64,000 nt of DNA, from positions 1 to 64,000 of the forward strand of contig NZ_JBLWWF010000006.1 in NCBI RefSeq assembly GCF_048268085.1. Direction: 5' to 3'. The DNA comes from Neptunicella sp048268085. GTDB taxonomy: Bacteria; Pseudomonadota; Gammaproteobacteria; Enterobacterales; Alteromonadaceae. The notes under the pieces are model-generated. The model saw only the letters and a list, made by a program, of their open reading frames with translations, was not told the DNA's origin and did not search any database. Of this stretch, positions 44,393-53,263 are shown piece after piece (within the stretch, counting starts at the first letter, position 1; each line of letters starts with the position of its first letter). Both the position numbers and the translations under genes were made by a program.

Positions 44393-45142
44393 TTATTCTT
44401 TAACTAATTGAATATTATCAATAATCGATTGATTTAGCAGCGCATCAACTATCTGTGCAGGAAGGAAGCCCTGTGCCGAAGCAACAACAGCTTTAGATGA
44501 AATACCAACAATCCGGACATTGACTAACATACCGTCTTGCTGTTCAACGAGCGTACCTGTAAGTACATACTTTATGGGTAAATTGGCTTTTAATTCTGAG
44601 AAATCACGACTTAATATGAAGTCACCTTGCGGGGTAACACGAATAAAGTCCGTTGCTTTATAATCGACCACCGGAATACCAAATTTATGTACTTCGTGTA
44701 CAAAACTTTCGGCCAATTGATTACCTACTACATTGCTGGTGGCAAAGTCGCTTTGTAAATTAACGAAGCTAGTAACCGCCATGGGTGTTGACTGATTTAC
44801 ATATTGTAAATTAGCCACTAAGTCCTGCATCATGCCGCGCACGTAATCATTTATATTCTTGGATGACAGTACGGTATTTGAATTGGCTTGAGGATCTTTG
44901 GGCATATTGGCCCGTAACTTCTGTTGGTAACGCTGCGTAAAATCTAGACTCGCCTGATAAGGTCTATCAATAGGTTCAGCAGCGGATTCAACTGACGGTT
45001 CTACTTGGTTATCACCTTTTTTATCAACCATTACGCCACTGCGATTATGTTTCGCCGTACTGGCTAACTTAGCGTCTCCCTGAAAAGCCGCACAGCCACT
45101 TAAGGTGCCAATTAAGAGAAAAGCAATAATTTGAATCTTCAT
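44393..45142 (-). CDS. FlgO-domain lipoprotein (copy 3)
   Basis: 249 residues from ATG 45142, with AGGAG 7 nt upstream. A lipobox is present (IGTLSGCAAFQ). The mature part has the FlgO-type domain: AVTSFVNLQSDFATSNVVGN, QLAESFVHEVHKFGIPVVDY, a DFILSRDFSEL segment and IKYVLTGTLVEQQDGMLVNV followed by RIVGISSKAVVAS. FlgO is an outer-membrane lipoprotein of the Vibrio flagellar H-ring region, but this copy is beside pilin genes and not a flagellar cluster. It starts 10 bp after copy 2, so the two are co-transcribed. Confidence 0.8.
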   Translation of the reverse strand: MKIQIIAFLLIGTLSGCAAFQGDAKLASTAKHNRSGVMVDKKGDNQVEPSVESAAEPIDRPYQASLDFTQRYQQKLRANMPKDPQANSNTVLSSKNINDYVRGMMQDLVANLQYVNQSTPMAVTSFVNLQSDFATSNVVGNQLAESFVHEVHKFGIPVVDYKATDFIRVTPQGDFILSRDFSELKANLPIKYVLTGTLVEQQDGMLVNVRIVGISSKAVVASAQGFLPAQIVDALLNQSIIDNIQLVKE

Positions 45143-45152
45143 GGTACTGCTC

Positions 45153-45767
45153 CTAATATTCGCTGCGATAAAGTGAGTTGTCACGACTGATCACCTTGGA
45201 TTGACTCCACATGGTATTAGTCGGCATATAGTCTGTAGCGGCAGCGATAATACTTTTACTCTTAATATCTATTAATCGAATATTTAACACCAGACTATTC
45301 TGTTGCTGGCTATAGGTACCTGTTAAAAAATAATCAGCATTAATTTTCGTATCTAGTTGCTCAAGTTGTCTAGACAACATCTGATCATAGTTTTGCTTGA
45401 TATTAATGTTCGGCATGGTCTTAAACTCAACTACGGTTAATCCTGCTTGAGCAGACAACGTAGTCAAACTTTCCTGCACCTGTAAACCAAAACTACCTGC
45501 ATCTGGCAAGTTTTTGCCACTGTTTAACGCGACCGGTAATATTGTTCCCACTGCAACACGCTTTTGAATATCGATGTTATTTGCGGTATCAAACAATTGT
45601 TCCGTTAATTGTCGGACGTAATAATGAATAGAATTACTTTGCGGTTGCACCGTTGAGCTATTATTGCTTGTTGTCTTCGGAGTTTGTTCAGCATCAGCAA
45701 ACATTGGCAGGTTTGCACATCCGGCCAATAAACATCCCCACAAAGATAAAAACAGACACTTTTTCAT
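45153..45767 (-). CDS. FlgO-domain lipoprotein (copy 2, divergent)
   Basis: 204 residues with a lipobox (WGCLLAGCANLP). The domain follows the same order as its neighbours but is more diverged: VAVGTILPVALNSG, FGLQVQESLTTLSAQAGLTV with VEFKTM, MLSRQLEQL, and NADYFLTGTYSQQQNSLVLN followed by IRLIDIKSKSIIAA. The conserved phrase YxLTGT-x(5-7)-N-x-R-(L/I)-(I/V)-(D/G/N) links all three copies. It lies 150 bp downstream of copy 1. Confidence 0.75.
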   Translation of the reverse strand: MKKCLFLSLWGCLLAGCANLPMFADAEQTPKTTSNNSSTVQPQSNSIHYYVRQLTEQLFDTANNIDIQKRVAVGTILPVALNSGKNLPDAGSFGLQVQESLTTLSAQAGLTVVEFKTMPNINIKQNYDQMLSRQLEQLDTKINADYFLTGTYSQQQNSLVLNIRLIDIKSKSIIAAATDYMPTNTMWSQSKVISRDNSLYRSEY

Positions 45768-45917
45768 TATTAATCCATACCAACATTATGAGCTACATAT
45801 AACGGTTATTGTTACTAGCTAATGGCAGTCACTATTGCAATGTGCTTTGCAATTAGTGCGCCAATCAGTTTATTAAATTGCGTTGATCACCTTACCGCGA
45901 TACCAACCAATCAACCT

Positions 45918-46574
45918 TTACATCAATTTATCGATCAAGAAATTAGGCAGTAATTTGCTATTCGAGGCTACAACTTGCTTAGTGGTATAATTGATTAAAC
46001 GCACATTCACCACCACACCGCGTTCGTTGCGCAGCATGGTTCCCGATAAGATGTAATTAATATCCATATCATCACTGATACTGGTAATATCTCGCGGATG
46101 CAAATAACCACTGTGCTTATCCATGTTAAGCATGCCAGTCAAATTATAATCACTGACCGGTAAACCTATTTGCTGCAAATCATTAATAAAAGCTTCGGCT
46201 AACTGATCCCCTAAGCGATTACTGCTGTGTTGCGGCGCATCCATATCTACAAACGCAGTCACAACAATAGGGCCGTCAATATCCCGTCCTTGCATATCAT
46301 TTTGAATATCCGATGCCATTTGCTCAGTGTATTCCGTCAATAATTGAAAATGCACATCGGTATTAAACAAACTAGCCGGCGGTTGGGCGTCAATCGTTTG
46401 AGCGGACATATGAGTTGGCATGTCCTGACAAGGATAAAATTCGCCTTGATCATTAGCGCACAAAGGTTCTGGTGATACAGTCGATGAATTATAGGAAGTG
46501 AAGTCGAGCACGGAACAGCTCATCAGTATTGTCGATGCCAGCCAAAGGGTGACTAATTTAATGGAGTATGCCAT
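45918..46574 (-). CDS. FlgO-domain lipoprotein (copy 1)
   Basis: 218 residues from ATG 46574, with GGA 8 nt upstream; the frame is open to 46613, but that would disturb the signal peptide. The lipobox is STILMSCSVLD. The domain shows IVVTAFVDMDAPQHSSNRLG, DQLAEAFINDLQQIGLPVSD, YLHPRDITSI and INYILSGTMLRNERGVVVNV followed by RLINYTTKQVVASN. It is the first of three tandem copies on the minus strand. The upstream 110 bp to the glyA terminator would carry the promoter. Confidence 0.8.
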   Translation of the reverse strand: MAYSIKLVTLWLASTILMSCSVLDFTSYNSSTVSPEPLCANDQGEFYPCQDMPTHMSAQTIDAQPPASLFNTDVHFQLLTEYTEQMASDIQNDMQGRDIDGPIVVTAFVDMDAPQHSSNRLGDQLAEAFINDLQQIGLPVSDYNLTGMLNMDKHSGYLHPRDITSISDDMDINYILSGTMLRNERGVVVNVRLINYTTKQVVASNSKLLPNFLIDKLM

Positions 46575-46686
46575 AACGTGATCCGCAAACGATTTTTTAA
46601 TCAATAACAGCACAAAGCAAATTTTACGCCAATTTAATGCCCCATTTAATTAAAGATAAGTTTTAGCACACATTCTTTCATCGAGA

Positions 46687-46714
46687 TAAAAAAACGCGCC
46701 CGTTGGCGCGTTTT
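46687..46714 (-). terminator. Intrinsic terminator of glyA
   Basis: Ten-base-pair stem AAAACGCGCC / GGCGCGTTTT with a 4-nt loop, followed on the minus strand by TTTTTTT, 23 bp after the glyA stop. Confidence 0.9.
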
Positions 46715-46737
46715 GATTTGTTAACAATGATTAATGC

Positions 46738-47994
46738 TTAGGCATAAACCGGAAAGGTTTTGCACAACGCCAATACTTCAGATTTAACCCGGTCGATAAC
46801 TGAGTCATCCCCCATATTGTCCAGTACATCAGCAATCCAGCTGGCAACCTGCTTGGCTTGTTCTTCTTTAAAGCCACGACGAGTAATAGCCGGAGAACCA
46901 ATACGCAATCCACTAGTGACAAACGGAGAACGCGGATCATTAGGTACCGAGTTCTTGTTGACGGTGATATTGGCATTACCCAGCGCTGCGTCAGCATCTT
47001 TACCGGTAATATCCTTGCTAATCAAATCGAGCAAGAATAAATGATTGTCGGTTCCACCAGAGACCACATCATAGCCACGCTCCTGTAACACAGACACCAT
47101 AGCTTTAGCATTGGCAACAACTTGCTGTTGGTAAGCTTTAAATTCTGGCTGCAAAGCTTCTTTGAAGGCAACCGCTTTAGCCGCGATCACATGACACAAC
47201 GGACCGCCCTGGCTTCCCGGGAACACGGCGCTGTTAAGCTTTTTATAAATATCTTCATCACCACAGGCTGATACAATCAAACCACCGCGTGGTCCCGCTA
47301 AGGTTTTATGTGTAGTGGTAGTAACCACATGAGCATGAGGAACCGGGTTTGGATAAACCCCAGCCGCAATCAGACCGGCAACGTGAGCCATGTCGACAAA
47401 TAAATACGCACCGACTTTATCGGCAATTTCACGGAAACGAGCCCAATCCACAATACCGGAATAAGCCGAAAAGCCACCGATGATCATTTTCGGTTTGTGC
47501 TCTAAGGCTAACGCTTCGACTTGATCGTAATCAATCACACCTGTTTCAGGGTGCAAACCATACTGTACCGCATTATAGGTTTTACCCGAGAAATTCACAT
47601 GCGAACCATGAGTTAAGTGGCCACCGTGTGCCAGACTCATACCCAATACCGTATCGTTGGGCTGTAACAACGCCAGAAATACCGCGTTATTGGCCTGTGA
47701 ACCAGAATGGGGTTGTACGTTCGCATAATCCGCACCGAACAATTCCTTAGCGCGTTCAATGGCTAATGCTTCAGCGACATCAACATACTCACAACCACCG
47801 TAATAGCGTTTGCCCGGATAACCTTCAGCATATTTGTTGGTTAACTGTGTGCCTTGCGCTTCCAATACGCGCGGACTGCAATAGTTTTCAGAGGCAATCA
47901 GTTCGATATGCTCTTCCTGACGTTGGGTTTCTTGTTCAATGGCTTGCCATAATTCCGGGTCAAAATCAGCAATATTCATGTCTCTGGATAGCAT
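46738..47994 (-). CDS. glyA: Serine hydroxymethyltransferase
   Basis: 418-residue PLP enzyme interconverting serine and glycine and supplying one-carbon units. Motifs: RQEEHIELIASENYCSPRVL near the N-terminus, NVQPHSGSQANNAVFLALLQ, and the PLP-lysine block VVTTTTHKTLAGPRGGLIVS. The C-terminal SGLRIGSPAITRRGFKEEQA is also standard. Length is one residue more than E. coli GlyA. It stands alone, with its own terminator. Confidence 0.97.
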   Translation of the reverse strand: MLSRDMNIADFDPELWQAIEQETQRQEEHIELIASENYCSPRVLEAQGTQLTNKYAEGYPGKRYYGGCEYVDVAEALAIERAKELFGADYANVQPHSGSQANNAVFLALLQPNDTVLGMSLAHGGHLTHGSHVNFSGKTYNAVQYGLHPETGVIDYDQVEALALEHKPKMIIGGFSAYSGIVDWARFREIADKVGAYLFVDMAHVAGLIAAGVYPNPVPHAHVVTTTTHKTLAGPRGGLIVSACGDEDIYKKLNSAVFPGSQGGPLCHVIAAKAVAFKEALQPEFKAYQQQVVANAKAMVSVLQERGYDVVSGGTDNHLFLLDLISKDITGKDADAALGNANITVNKNSVPNDPRSPFVTSGLRIGSPAITRRGFKEEQAKQVASWIADVLDNMGDDSVIDRVKSEVLALCKTFPVYA

Positions 47995-48157
47995 CGGGCG
48001 TCCTCGTTAAAACTAAAATGGAGTAGTAAATTTGGCCGCTATTCTAGACAGAAACGCGATTTGATGCACCCGCTTTGAGCGACTTTCTTATGCGCTTTTT
48101 AACCTTTATAGAATATTCAGTGGCAACATAAGACAACAACCTCGCGGGAAAGCCATT

Positions 48158-49162
48158 TTATATCAAGCATTTCACCGAATTACGCTCCACCAATTCAGGG
48201 ATAAATAAATGAGTATTACTGGTCGGTTTAGCATTGGGATCACTAAGATCAATCGCCAGTTTTGTGGCATAGCTAGCCATTTCTTCAATCGGATAATGCA
48301 CAGTGGTCAAGCGCGGGCGGCAAGCGCGGGCGATACTGAGATCATCAAAACCGATTACCGATACATCTTCCGGCACACGTAAACCGGCATCAAATAAAGC
48401 ATGCATCGCACCAATCGCCATCAGATCGTTATAGGCCAGCAAAGCAGTAAATTTATGACCTTTGCCCAGCAAGGCTTTAACCGCCTGCTCGCCTCCTTCA
48501 ATATTGGCGGTTCCTTCTTCAATTGCCTGATCCGGTAACACTAAGCCATTGTCTTGCAAACATTCTTTAATGCCTTGCACACGCGAGCCAGGATCGCGGT
48601 TTTGATAAATACTGGTGATCACGGCAAACTGCTGATGGCCTTTTTCCAGCAAATGTTCGGTAGCCTTGCGTGAACCGGTCACATTGTCCAGCCACACACA
48701 ACGATTGGCAATTTGTGGAATATAGCGATTAATCAACACCAAACCCGGTAAATCTTTGGCCAGTTTGATCAAGGTTTTTTCGTCGGAATATTCACTATGC
48801 AAAATAATCGCGCGGCAGTTATGATCGCGCAACGACTCAATCGCATCCAGTTCAGACTTGGTTTCATATAAAGAATTACTCATCAGCAATTTGTAGTTAT
48901 TTTCACGCGCCGATTTTTCCACTCCACAGGCCAAACTGCCAAAAAAGGACATCGATAATTTGGGAGTCACCACACCAATGGTATTGGCCGATTTTTTGAC
49001 TAACGCCTGCGCGTTAGTATTTGGCCGATAACCCAGTTCCGCAATGACCTTTTTTACTCTAGCTCGACATGCATCGCCGACCTGTCCGCCATCATGGATC
49101 ACACGAGAAACCGTTGCCGTCGATACTCCGGCAACCCGTGCCACATCTTTTATGGTAGCCAT
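48158..49162 (-). CDS. LacI-family transcriptional regulator
   Basis: 334 residues. The N-terminal helix-turn-helix is TIKDVARVAGVSTATVSRVI, followed by the hinge-helix region YRPNTNAQALVKKSANTIGV. The periplasmic-binding-like effector domain includes ALLAYNDLMAIGAMHALFDA and VSVIGFDDLSIARACRPRLT. It overlaps the transporter gene by one base (TGATG), so it is the last gene of the carbohydrate operon. The perfect palindrome at 58686-58699 in the TonB receptor/uxuA divergent region fits the operator of such a protein. The ligand is probably a sugar or uronate intermediate of this locus. Confidence 0.92.
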   Translation of the reverse strand: MATIKDVARVAGVSTATVSRVIHDGGQVGDACRARVKKVIAELGYRPNTNAQALVKKSANTIGVVTPKLSMSFFGSLACGVEKSARENNYKLLMSNSLYETKSELDAIESLRDHNCRAIILHSEYSDEKTLIKLAKDLPGLVLINRYIPQIANRCVWLDNVTGSRKATEHLLEKGHQQFAVITSIYQNRDPGSRVQGIKECLQDNGLVLPDQAIEEGTANIEGGEQAVKALLGKGHKFTALLAYNDLMAIGAMHALFDAGLRVPEDVSVIGFDDLSIARACRPRLTTVHYPIEEMASYATKLAIDLSDPNAKPTSNTHLFIPELVERNSVKCLI

Positions 49163-50607
49163 CAGTTTTCATTTCCTTTCATATATCGCGGTTGTCGTAT
49201 CTCAGCCCGTTCCACTAATAAACGTCGGGTTTGATTGCTACGCTGTTCATCGACTTTATAATACCGTAAAACAAGCAGCGGCAGCAGACTGAAAACCACT
49301 GTTCCCAGTGATAAAATAACCCGCATCGATAAAATACTGCTATCAGGCTGCTGATCTTGCAAATTGGCATTAAAATCAATCACATTCAGACTCAAACCGG
49401 ATAATAGCAAAGCCACCGCCACACTCAAATGAATTGTCCAGCTATGAATAGCGGCAAACATCCCTTCGCGCCTGACACCATTAAGCCATTCATCTTCGTC
49501 ACATAAATCGGCCAGCATGGATGGGATAATCACCGTCATGGCGGTCCAGATCGCAGTGCAAAACAGCGCATCAAATAATATCAGCCAAGGCGCCCCTGGA
49601 GTAAAAATAAACCATTTGGCTACGCCACCTATTGCGGTTAACCAATATAAAATGACCATCGCTGAAATTTTACCGACATGAGCCGACAATCGAGTCACCA
49701 CAGGTACCGTAGCAAAACCGATTAACGCGTAAGCAGTAGACAAAATGCCTTTCCATATCGCGCCTTGCGCGATGTCCCCGTTAAACAGCGAATAAACCAG
49801 TAAATAATAATCCATACTGGCAGTAAAGCCGCCTCCGGCAAGCTGTAGAAAACACAGTAATATTACAATCAATAACGGTTTATAGCGGATCACCGTTATT
49901 AAGCTATCCCGCAAACTGACGGCCTGTGTCACCCTTGGCACATAACGCCGTTCGTGGATAAACAGCGCCGGGATCAACCCCATCAAACCGATAATAAATA
50001 GCCCAACCCCCCAACCGACATATTGAATACCAATAAATACACTGGCAAACAGACTCAGTTGCGCCAGCGGAAATAACCACTGGTATAACACCGACCCCAG
50101 TTTAATAAAATAAGTCACGATCCCCATGGTTTCGGTACGCTGATGATATTGCTGGCTTAATTCGTAGGACAAGCTGGTCATCGGCACTGTCAGTAAGGTG
50201 GTAGACAAATAAAACAAGGTTGAGAACAACACAAAATAGCCTAACTGGGCACTGGCTGACCATTGCGGCGACACCATCCAAATCATCCCGAAGGTCAGCC
50301 CGCTGAGTATCGCTGCCACAAAAATCACTGGCCGACGACGACCAAATCGGCTGCGTAAATTATCCGAGAAATGCCCCACCCAGGGCGCTGGAATATTGCC
50401 GAGCAAGGCCGGGATCGTCATGGCCAGTGCCAGCAAAAACGGATCGATTCCCAAGGTCATTTGATAAAAGGGGATCGCCAAAATAGTGACGCCCTGACTA
50501 GCAAAAAACAGTGAAAAAAAGCCACAACCGAGAATCAGGCGCTGATTAAGCATGGGATAATCGGTGACATCAGATGATAAGCTTTTCGGACGCCCAAACG
50601 GCGACAT
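49162..50607 (-). CDS. GPH-type MFS transporter
   Basis: 481 residues with about twelve hydrophobic segments. The loop HFSDNLRSRFGRRRPVIFVA between helices 2 and 3 is the typical D-x-x-R-S-R-x-G-R-R-x-P signature of the glycoside-pentoside-hexuronide family and related sugar carriers. A cytoplasmic C-terminal tail is basic (QTRRLLVERAEIRQP). SD AAGGAT lies 5 nt before the ATG. The operon context (glycoside hydrolases, uxuA) suggests an oligosaccharide or uronide substrate. Confidence 0.88.
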   Translation of the reverse strand: MSPFGRPKSLSSDVTDYPMLNQRLILGCGFFSLFFASQGVTILAIPFYQMTLGIDPFLLALAMTIPALLGNIPAPWVGHFSDNLRSRFGRRRPVIFVAAILSGLTFGMIWMVSPQWSASAQLGYFVLFSTLFYLSTTLLTVPMTSLSYELSQQYHQRTETMGIVTYFIKLGSVLYQWLFPLAQLSLFASVFIGIQYVGWGVGLFIIGLMGLIPALFIHERRYVPRVTQAVSLRDSLITVIRYKPLLIVILLCFLQLAGGGFTASMDYYLLVYSLFNGDIAQGAIWKGILSTAYALIGFATVPVVTRLSAHVGKISAMVILYWLTAIGGVAKWFIFTPGAPWLILFDALFCTAIWTAMTVIIPSMLADLCDEDEWLNGVRREGMFAAIHSWTIHLSVAVALLLSGLSLNVIDFNANLQDQQPDSSILSMRVILSLGTVVFSLLPLLVLRYYKVDEQRSNQTRRLLVERAEIRQPRYMKGNEN

Positions 50608-50625
50608 GCAAAATCCTTAAAGTTA

Positions 50626-50660
50626 ACAAGTTCAGCGCGGGTAAGTTACACCGAACTTGT
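50626..50660. repeat. Inverted repeat between the glycoside hydrolase and transporter genes
   Basis: ACAAGTTC (50626-50633) pairs with GAACTTGT (50653-50660) over a 19-nt loop. It is 17 bp after the hydrolase stop on the minus strand and lies before the transporter ribosome site. No T-run follows, so it may stabilise or process the mRNA. Confidence 0.4.
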
Positions 50661-50676
50661 CTTCTATCGCAAAAAT

Positions 50677-53250
50677 TTAATCCTGAATCAAACTTACCTC
50701 GGACAATTCAATACCGTGCCATCCTTTATGTTGACTACCTTGATAACTTTTTGCGTCAAAAGCCAACTGCAAACCTTGCAACAAATCAAGCTCTGTTAAT
50801 GGTAAATGATTAGTTGATTCGGAAGGTTCAATTCTGGCTGGCATAAAAGTCGGATAAACCTGAGGCTGAATGGTATCCACGGCTTGCATTTTATTCAGCG
50901 GGATCAGTACATAATGCCAATTGGGATCAACCTTTACCACTGTGCCATACGCCAGACCATTTTTATCCAATAAAGAAATATGCACATATTCGGCTTTGTC
51001 ATAGGCTCTTACTTTAACCGCCAAGGTGTTATAACCGGTTAAATTTCTATCTTTCAATGAGTTATCCATGCTGGGCATTATGCGTACTAATGGATTGGGC
51101 AAGTCCGTTTTAATTGCATCACTGGATAATTTAAGCGCCAATTCATCACCCTGCTGTCCACTGACGTATTCCCATTTAGAACGGGCATCTTTAGGATACA
51201 ACAGATTATTTGTGTCCTGTGCCGGGTCAAACAAGGTCACAGGAGCACCAGCCGGACGTAATCCGGTTTGCCAATAGGGTTGCTTCGCCACAAAATCCCA
51301 ATCCGTCGGCGTACCAGATGCCGCTCCCGGGAAAGTGGTTTTTACACCGGTTTGGGTGACGGTAATGGCGTATTCTAGCAACCCGCCTTTTGACCAGTTC
51401 TTATCCTTGGTTAAATTCACTTCATAGCGATTACCCTGCTCCAATTGCATGGGCAAGGCAGAAAATTCACTATCTCCATGATAACGGATCATTAATTCCA
51501 CTTTATCCACCGGCGTGCTGGTGCCCACTTGAGCGCTAAAAGACAGCTTATCCGCCAGGTTAAACTGACGTTGCGGTTGATGATGTACTAGCAACTCTTC
51601 GGTTTTAATCGCGGGTAAATAGTAATGAGTATCCAGAGCTGTTACTTGCTCAGTATTGCTCAGTGGCTTGTTACTCAGTAGATAAATACCGGGACGAACC
51701 TTAAATTCGCCCTTATTCGCTTGCCGATTTTGTCTGCTAGAATCAACCGGCTGAATATAAAAGCGCGGACCTAGTTCAGCCAAGTCAATTTGCATTGTTT
51801 GGTTGTTAATATATAAACGCCCTACTTCCCGGTGCAAACTGGAATTTTGATGGGGATCCTCAATAGCTTGCAAGTCCGGATAGACTTCTAACTGCCACAC
51901 GCCCGGTTTAACCTTATCCACAAAGTAACTACCGCTCCCCTGATAGTCCACCATCGACGAACTGCCTACCCCGGCAATATGTTGTAGCTGCTCAATGTCT
52001 TTGGGTGTAGCTTGAGTGCTATGGGTGTAATAAAAATGTTCGGCATTATTTAGCACCGCCAAATCCTGATGATAGTCCAGTGTCACATCAGCAAACTGGT
52101 TATTGGATGGATAGCTGCCGGTATCACTATTTAACGGCAATGTGCGAAAAACCTCACCAGCAATCATCAGACTGATCGCCTTGGACGGCGTATATAGCAA
52201 ATTTAAATAATGGGTATTGTAGTTGGAATTGGTCTGCGCCAATACGGCCGAATCATAGGCAAACTGGGTGGCCCATTGAAAACCGGCGGCCTTGAAGCTG
52301 CGCGCCATGGCCGGATACATTACCGATTTGGTTACATCAGCCGCATCAAACTCATACACCATTTTGGCTTTATCAGCACAACCCCGCGTATTAGCAAAGG
52401 GGTTAGTGTATTGACTTACCGCCGGTAACATATTGGTTTGCAAGGCATTATTATGCACCAAGCCAGTGGGATACCATTGATAGGCAATGCCGTCGATAGA
52501 GGTGCCACATAAGGCTTTAGCAAACGGCTGGTTGTTGCCCTGCTCACTGATATTATAAAACAGCGGCTTATTGATATTCTCGCCACGAATAGTGGCAATC
52601 AGCTTTTCCACATAAGCCGCACTGTCAGCCAAGTCTCCCGGATGGCGAGGCTCATTAAAAATCTCGATGGCGATAATATTCGGATCCTGTCCGTAAGTCA
52701 GACCGGTGTAGGGATTTTTATGTCGAAATAGCTGCTGTAAATAGTTTTGCTGGGCTTTAACCGCTTTAGGCTGCTGGTTCATCTCGGCTTTAGTATACAG
52801 CGCCGCAAACCCCGGCTCTTGCGGATCAGGCTCAGGATAGCCACTGCCCCACCAGGCGATGGGGGTAATAATCACTTTAATATCATGTTCAGCCAGCTTT
52901 TTTAGCAAATAGTCAAACAACTCAAGGTGTTGGTTTTCGAGTAAATTGCCTTGCTGATCGGAGATTTCCCGATCCCACATATGGATCCGGTACGCATCCA
53001 GCCCAAGGCGGGCAAAATGATCCACATCCATATCAATGGCCGTTTTATGGTCAATACCCAACTTGTTTAACGAGCGGTAGGCATAAGCAAAAGGAGTTGA
53101 ATAATTGACCCCGAACAAGGCAACCTGTTGCCCGTTTTGCCATTGCATCGCCCCATTTTTAATAGCTACATCGCCAGACGAAGCATTAGCCACTGAGCAA
53201 CAAAAGGAGCTGACCAATGCTACTACAGTCATTTTGATTAATTTGTGCAT
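50677..53250 (-). CDS. Secreted clan GH-A glycoside hydrolase (GH5-like), multidomain
   Basis: 857 residues from ATG 53250 (AGGAG 7 nt upstream; the open frame begins at 53295 inside the previous gene). Signal peptide: MTVVALVSSFCCSVANA. The catalytic (beta/alpha)8-type region (about 30-380) starts VALFGVNYSTPFAYAYRSLN, continues LGLDAYRIHMWDREISDQQG, and has the probable acid/base in IIAIEIFNEPRHPGDLADSA and the nucleophile in KAKMVYEFDAADV. Beta-rich accessory regions follow, ending in a probable carbohydrate-binding-like domain. I could not assign a GH family number. It is between a GH2 lipoprotein and a transporter gene. Confidence 0.8.
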   Translation of the reverse strand: MHKLIKMTVVALVSSFCCSVANASSGDVAIKNGAMQWQNGQQVALFGVNYSTPFAYAYRSLNKLGIDHKTAIDMDVDHFARLGLDAYRIHMWDREISDQQGNLLENQHLELFDYLLKKLAEHDIKVIITPIAWWGSGYPEPDPQEPGFAALYTKAEMNQQPKAVKAQQNYLQQLFRHKNPYTGLTYGQDPNIIAIEIFNEPRHPGDLADSAAYVEKLIATIRGENINKPLFYNISEQGNNQPFAKALCGTSIDGIAYQWYPTGLVHNNALQTNMLPAVSQYTNPFANTRGCADKAKMVYEFDAADVTKSVMYPAMARSFKAAGFQWATQFAYDSAVLAQTNSNYNTHYLNLLYTPSKAISLMIAGEVFRTLPLNSDTGSYPSNNQFADVTLDYHQDLAVLNNAEHFYYTHSTQATPKDIEQLQHIAGVGSSSMVDYQGSGSYFVDKVKPGVWQLEVYPDLQAIEDPHQNSSLHREVGRLYINNQTMQIDLAELGPRFYIQPVDSSRQNRQANKGEFKVRPGIYLLSNKPLSNTEQVTALDTHYYLPAIKTEELLVHHQPQRQFNLADKLSFSAQVGTSTPVDKVELMIRYHGDSEFSALPMQLEQGNRYEVNLTKDKNWSKGGLLEYAITVTQTGVKTTFPGAASGTPTDWDFVAKQPYWQTGLRPAGAPVTLFDPAQDTNNLLYPKDARSKWEYVSGQQGDELALKLSSDAIKTDLPNPLVRIMPSMDNSLKDRNLTGYNTLAVKVRAYDKAEYVHISLLDKNGLAYGTVVKVDPNWHYVLIPLNKMQAVDTIQPQVYPTFMPARIEPSESTNHLPLTELDLLQGLQLAFDAKSYQGSQHKGWHGIELSEVSLIQD

Positions 53251-53263
53251 CCTGTTGCTCCTT

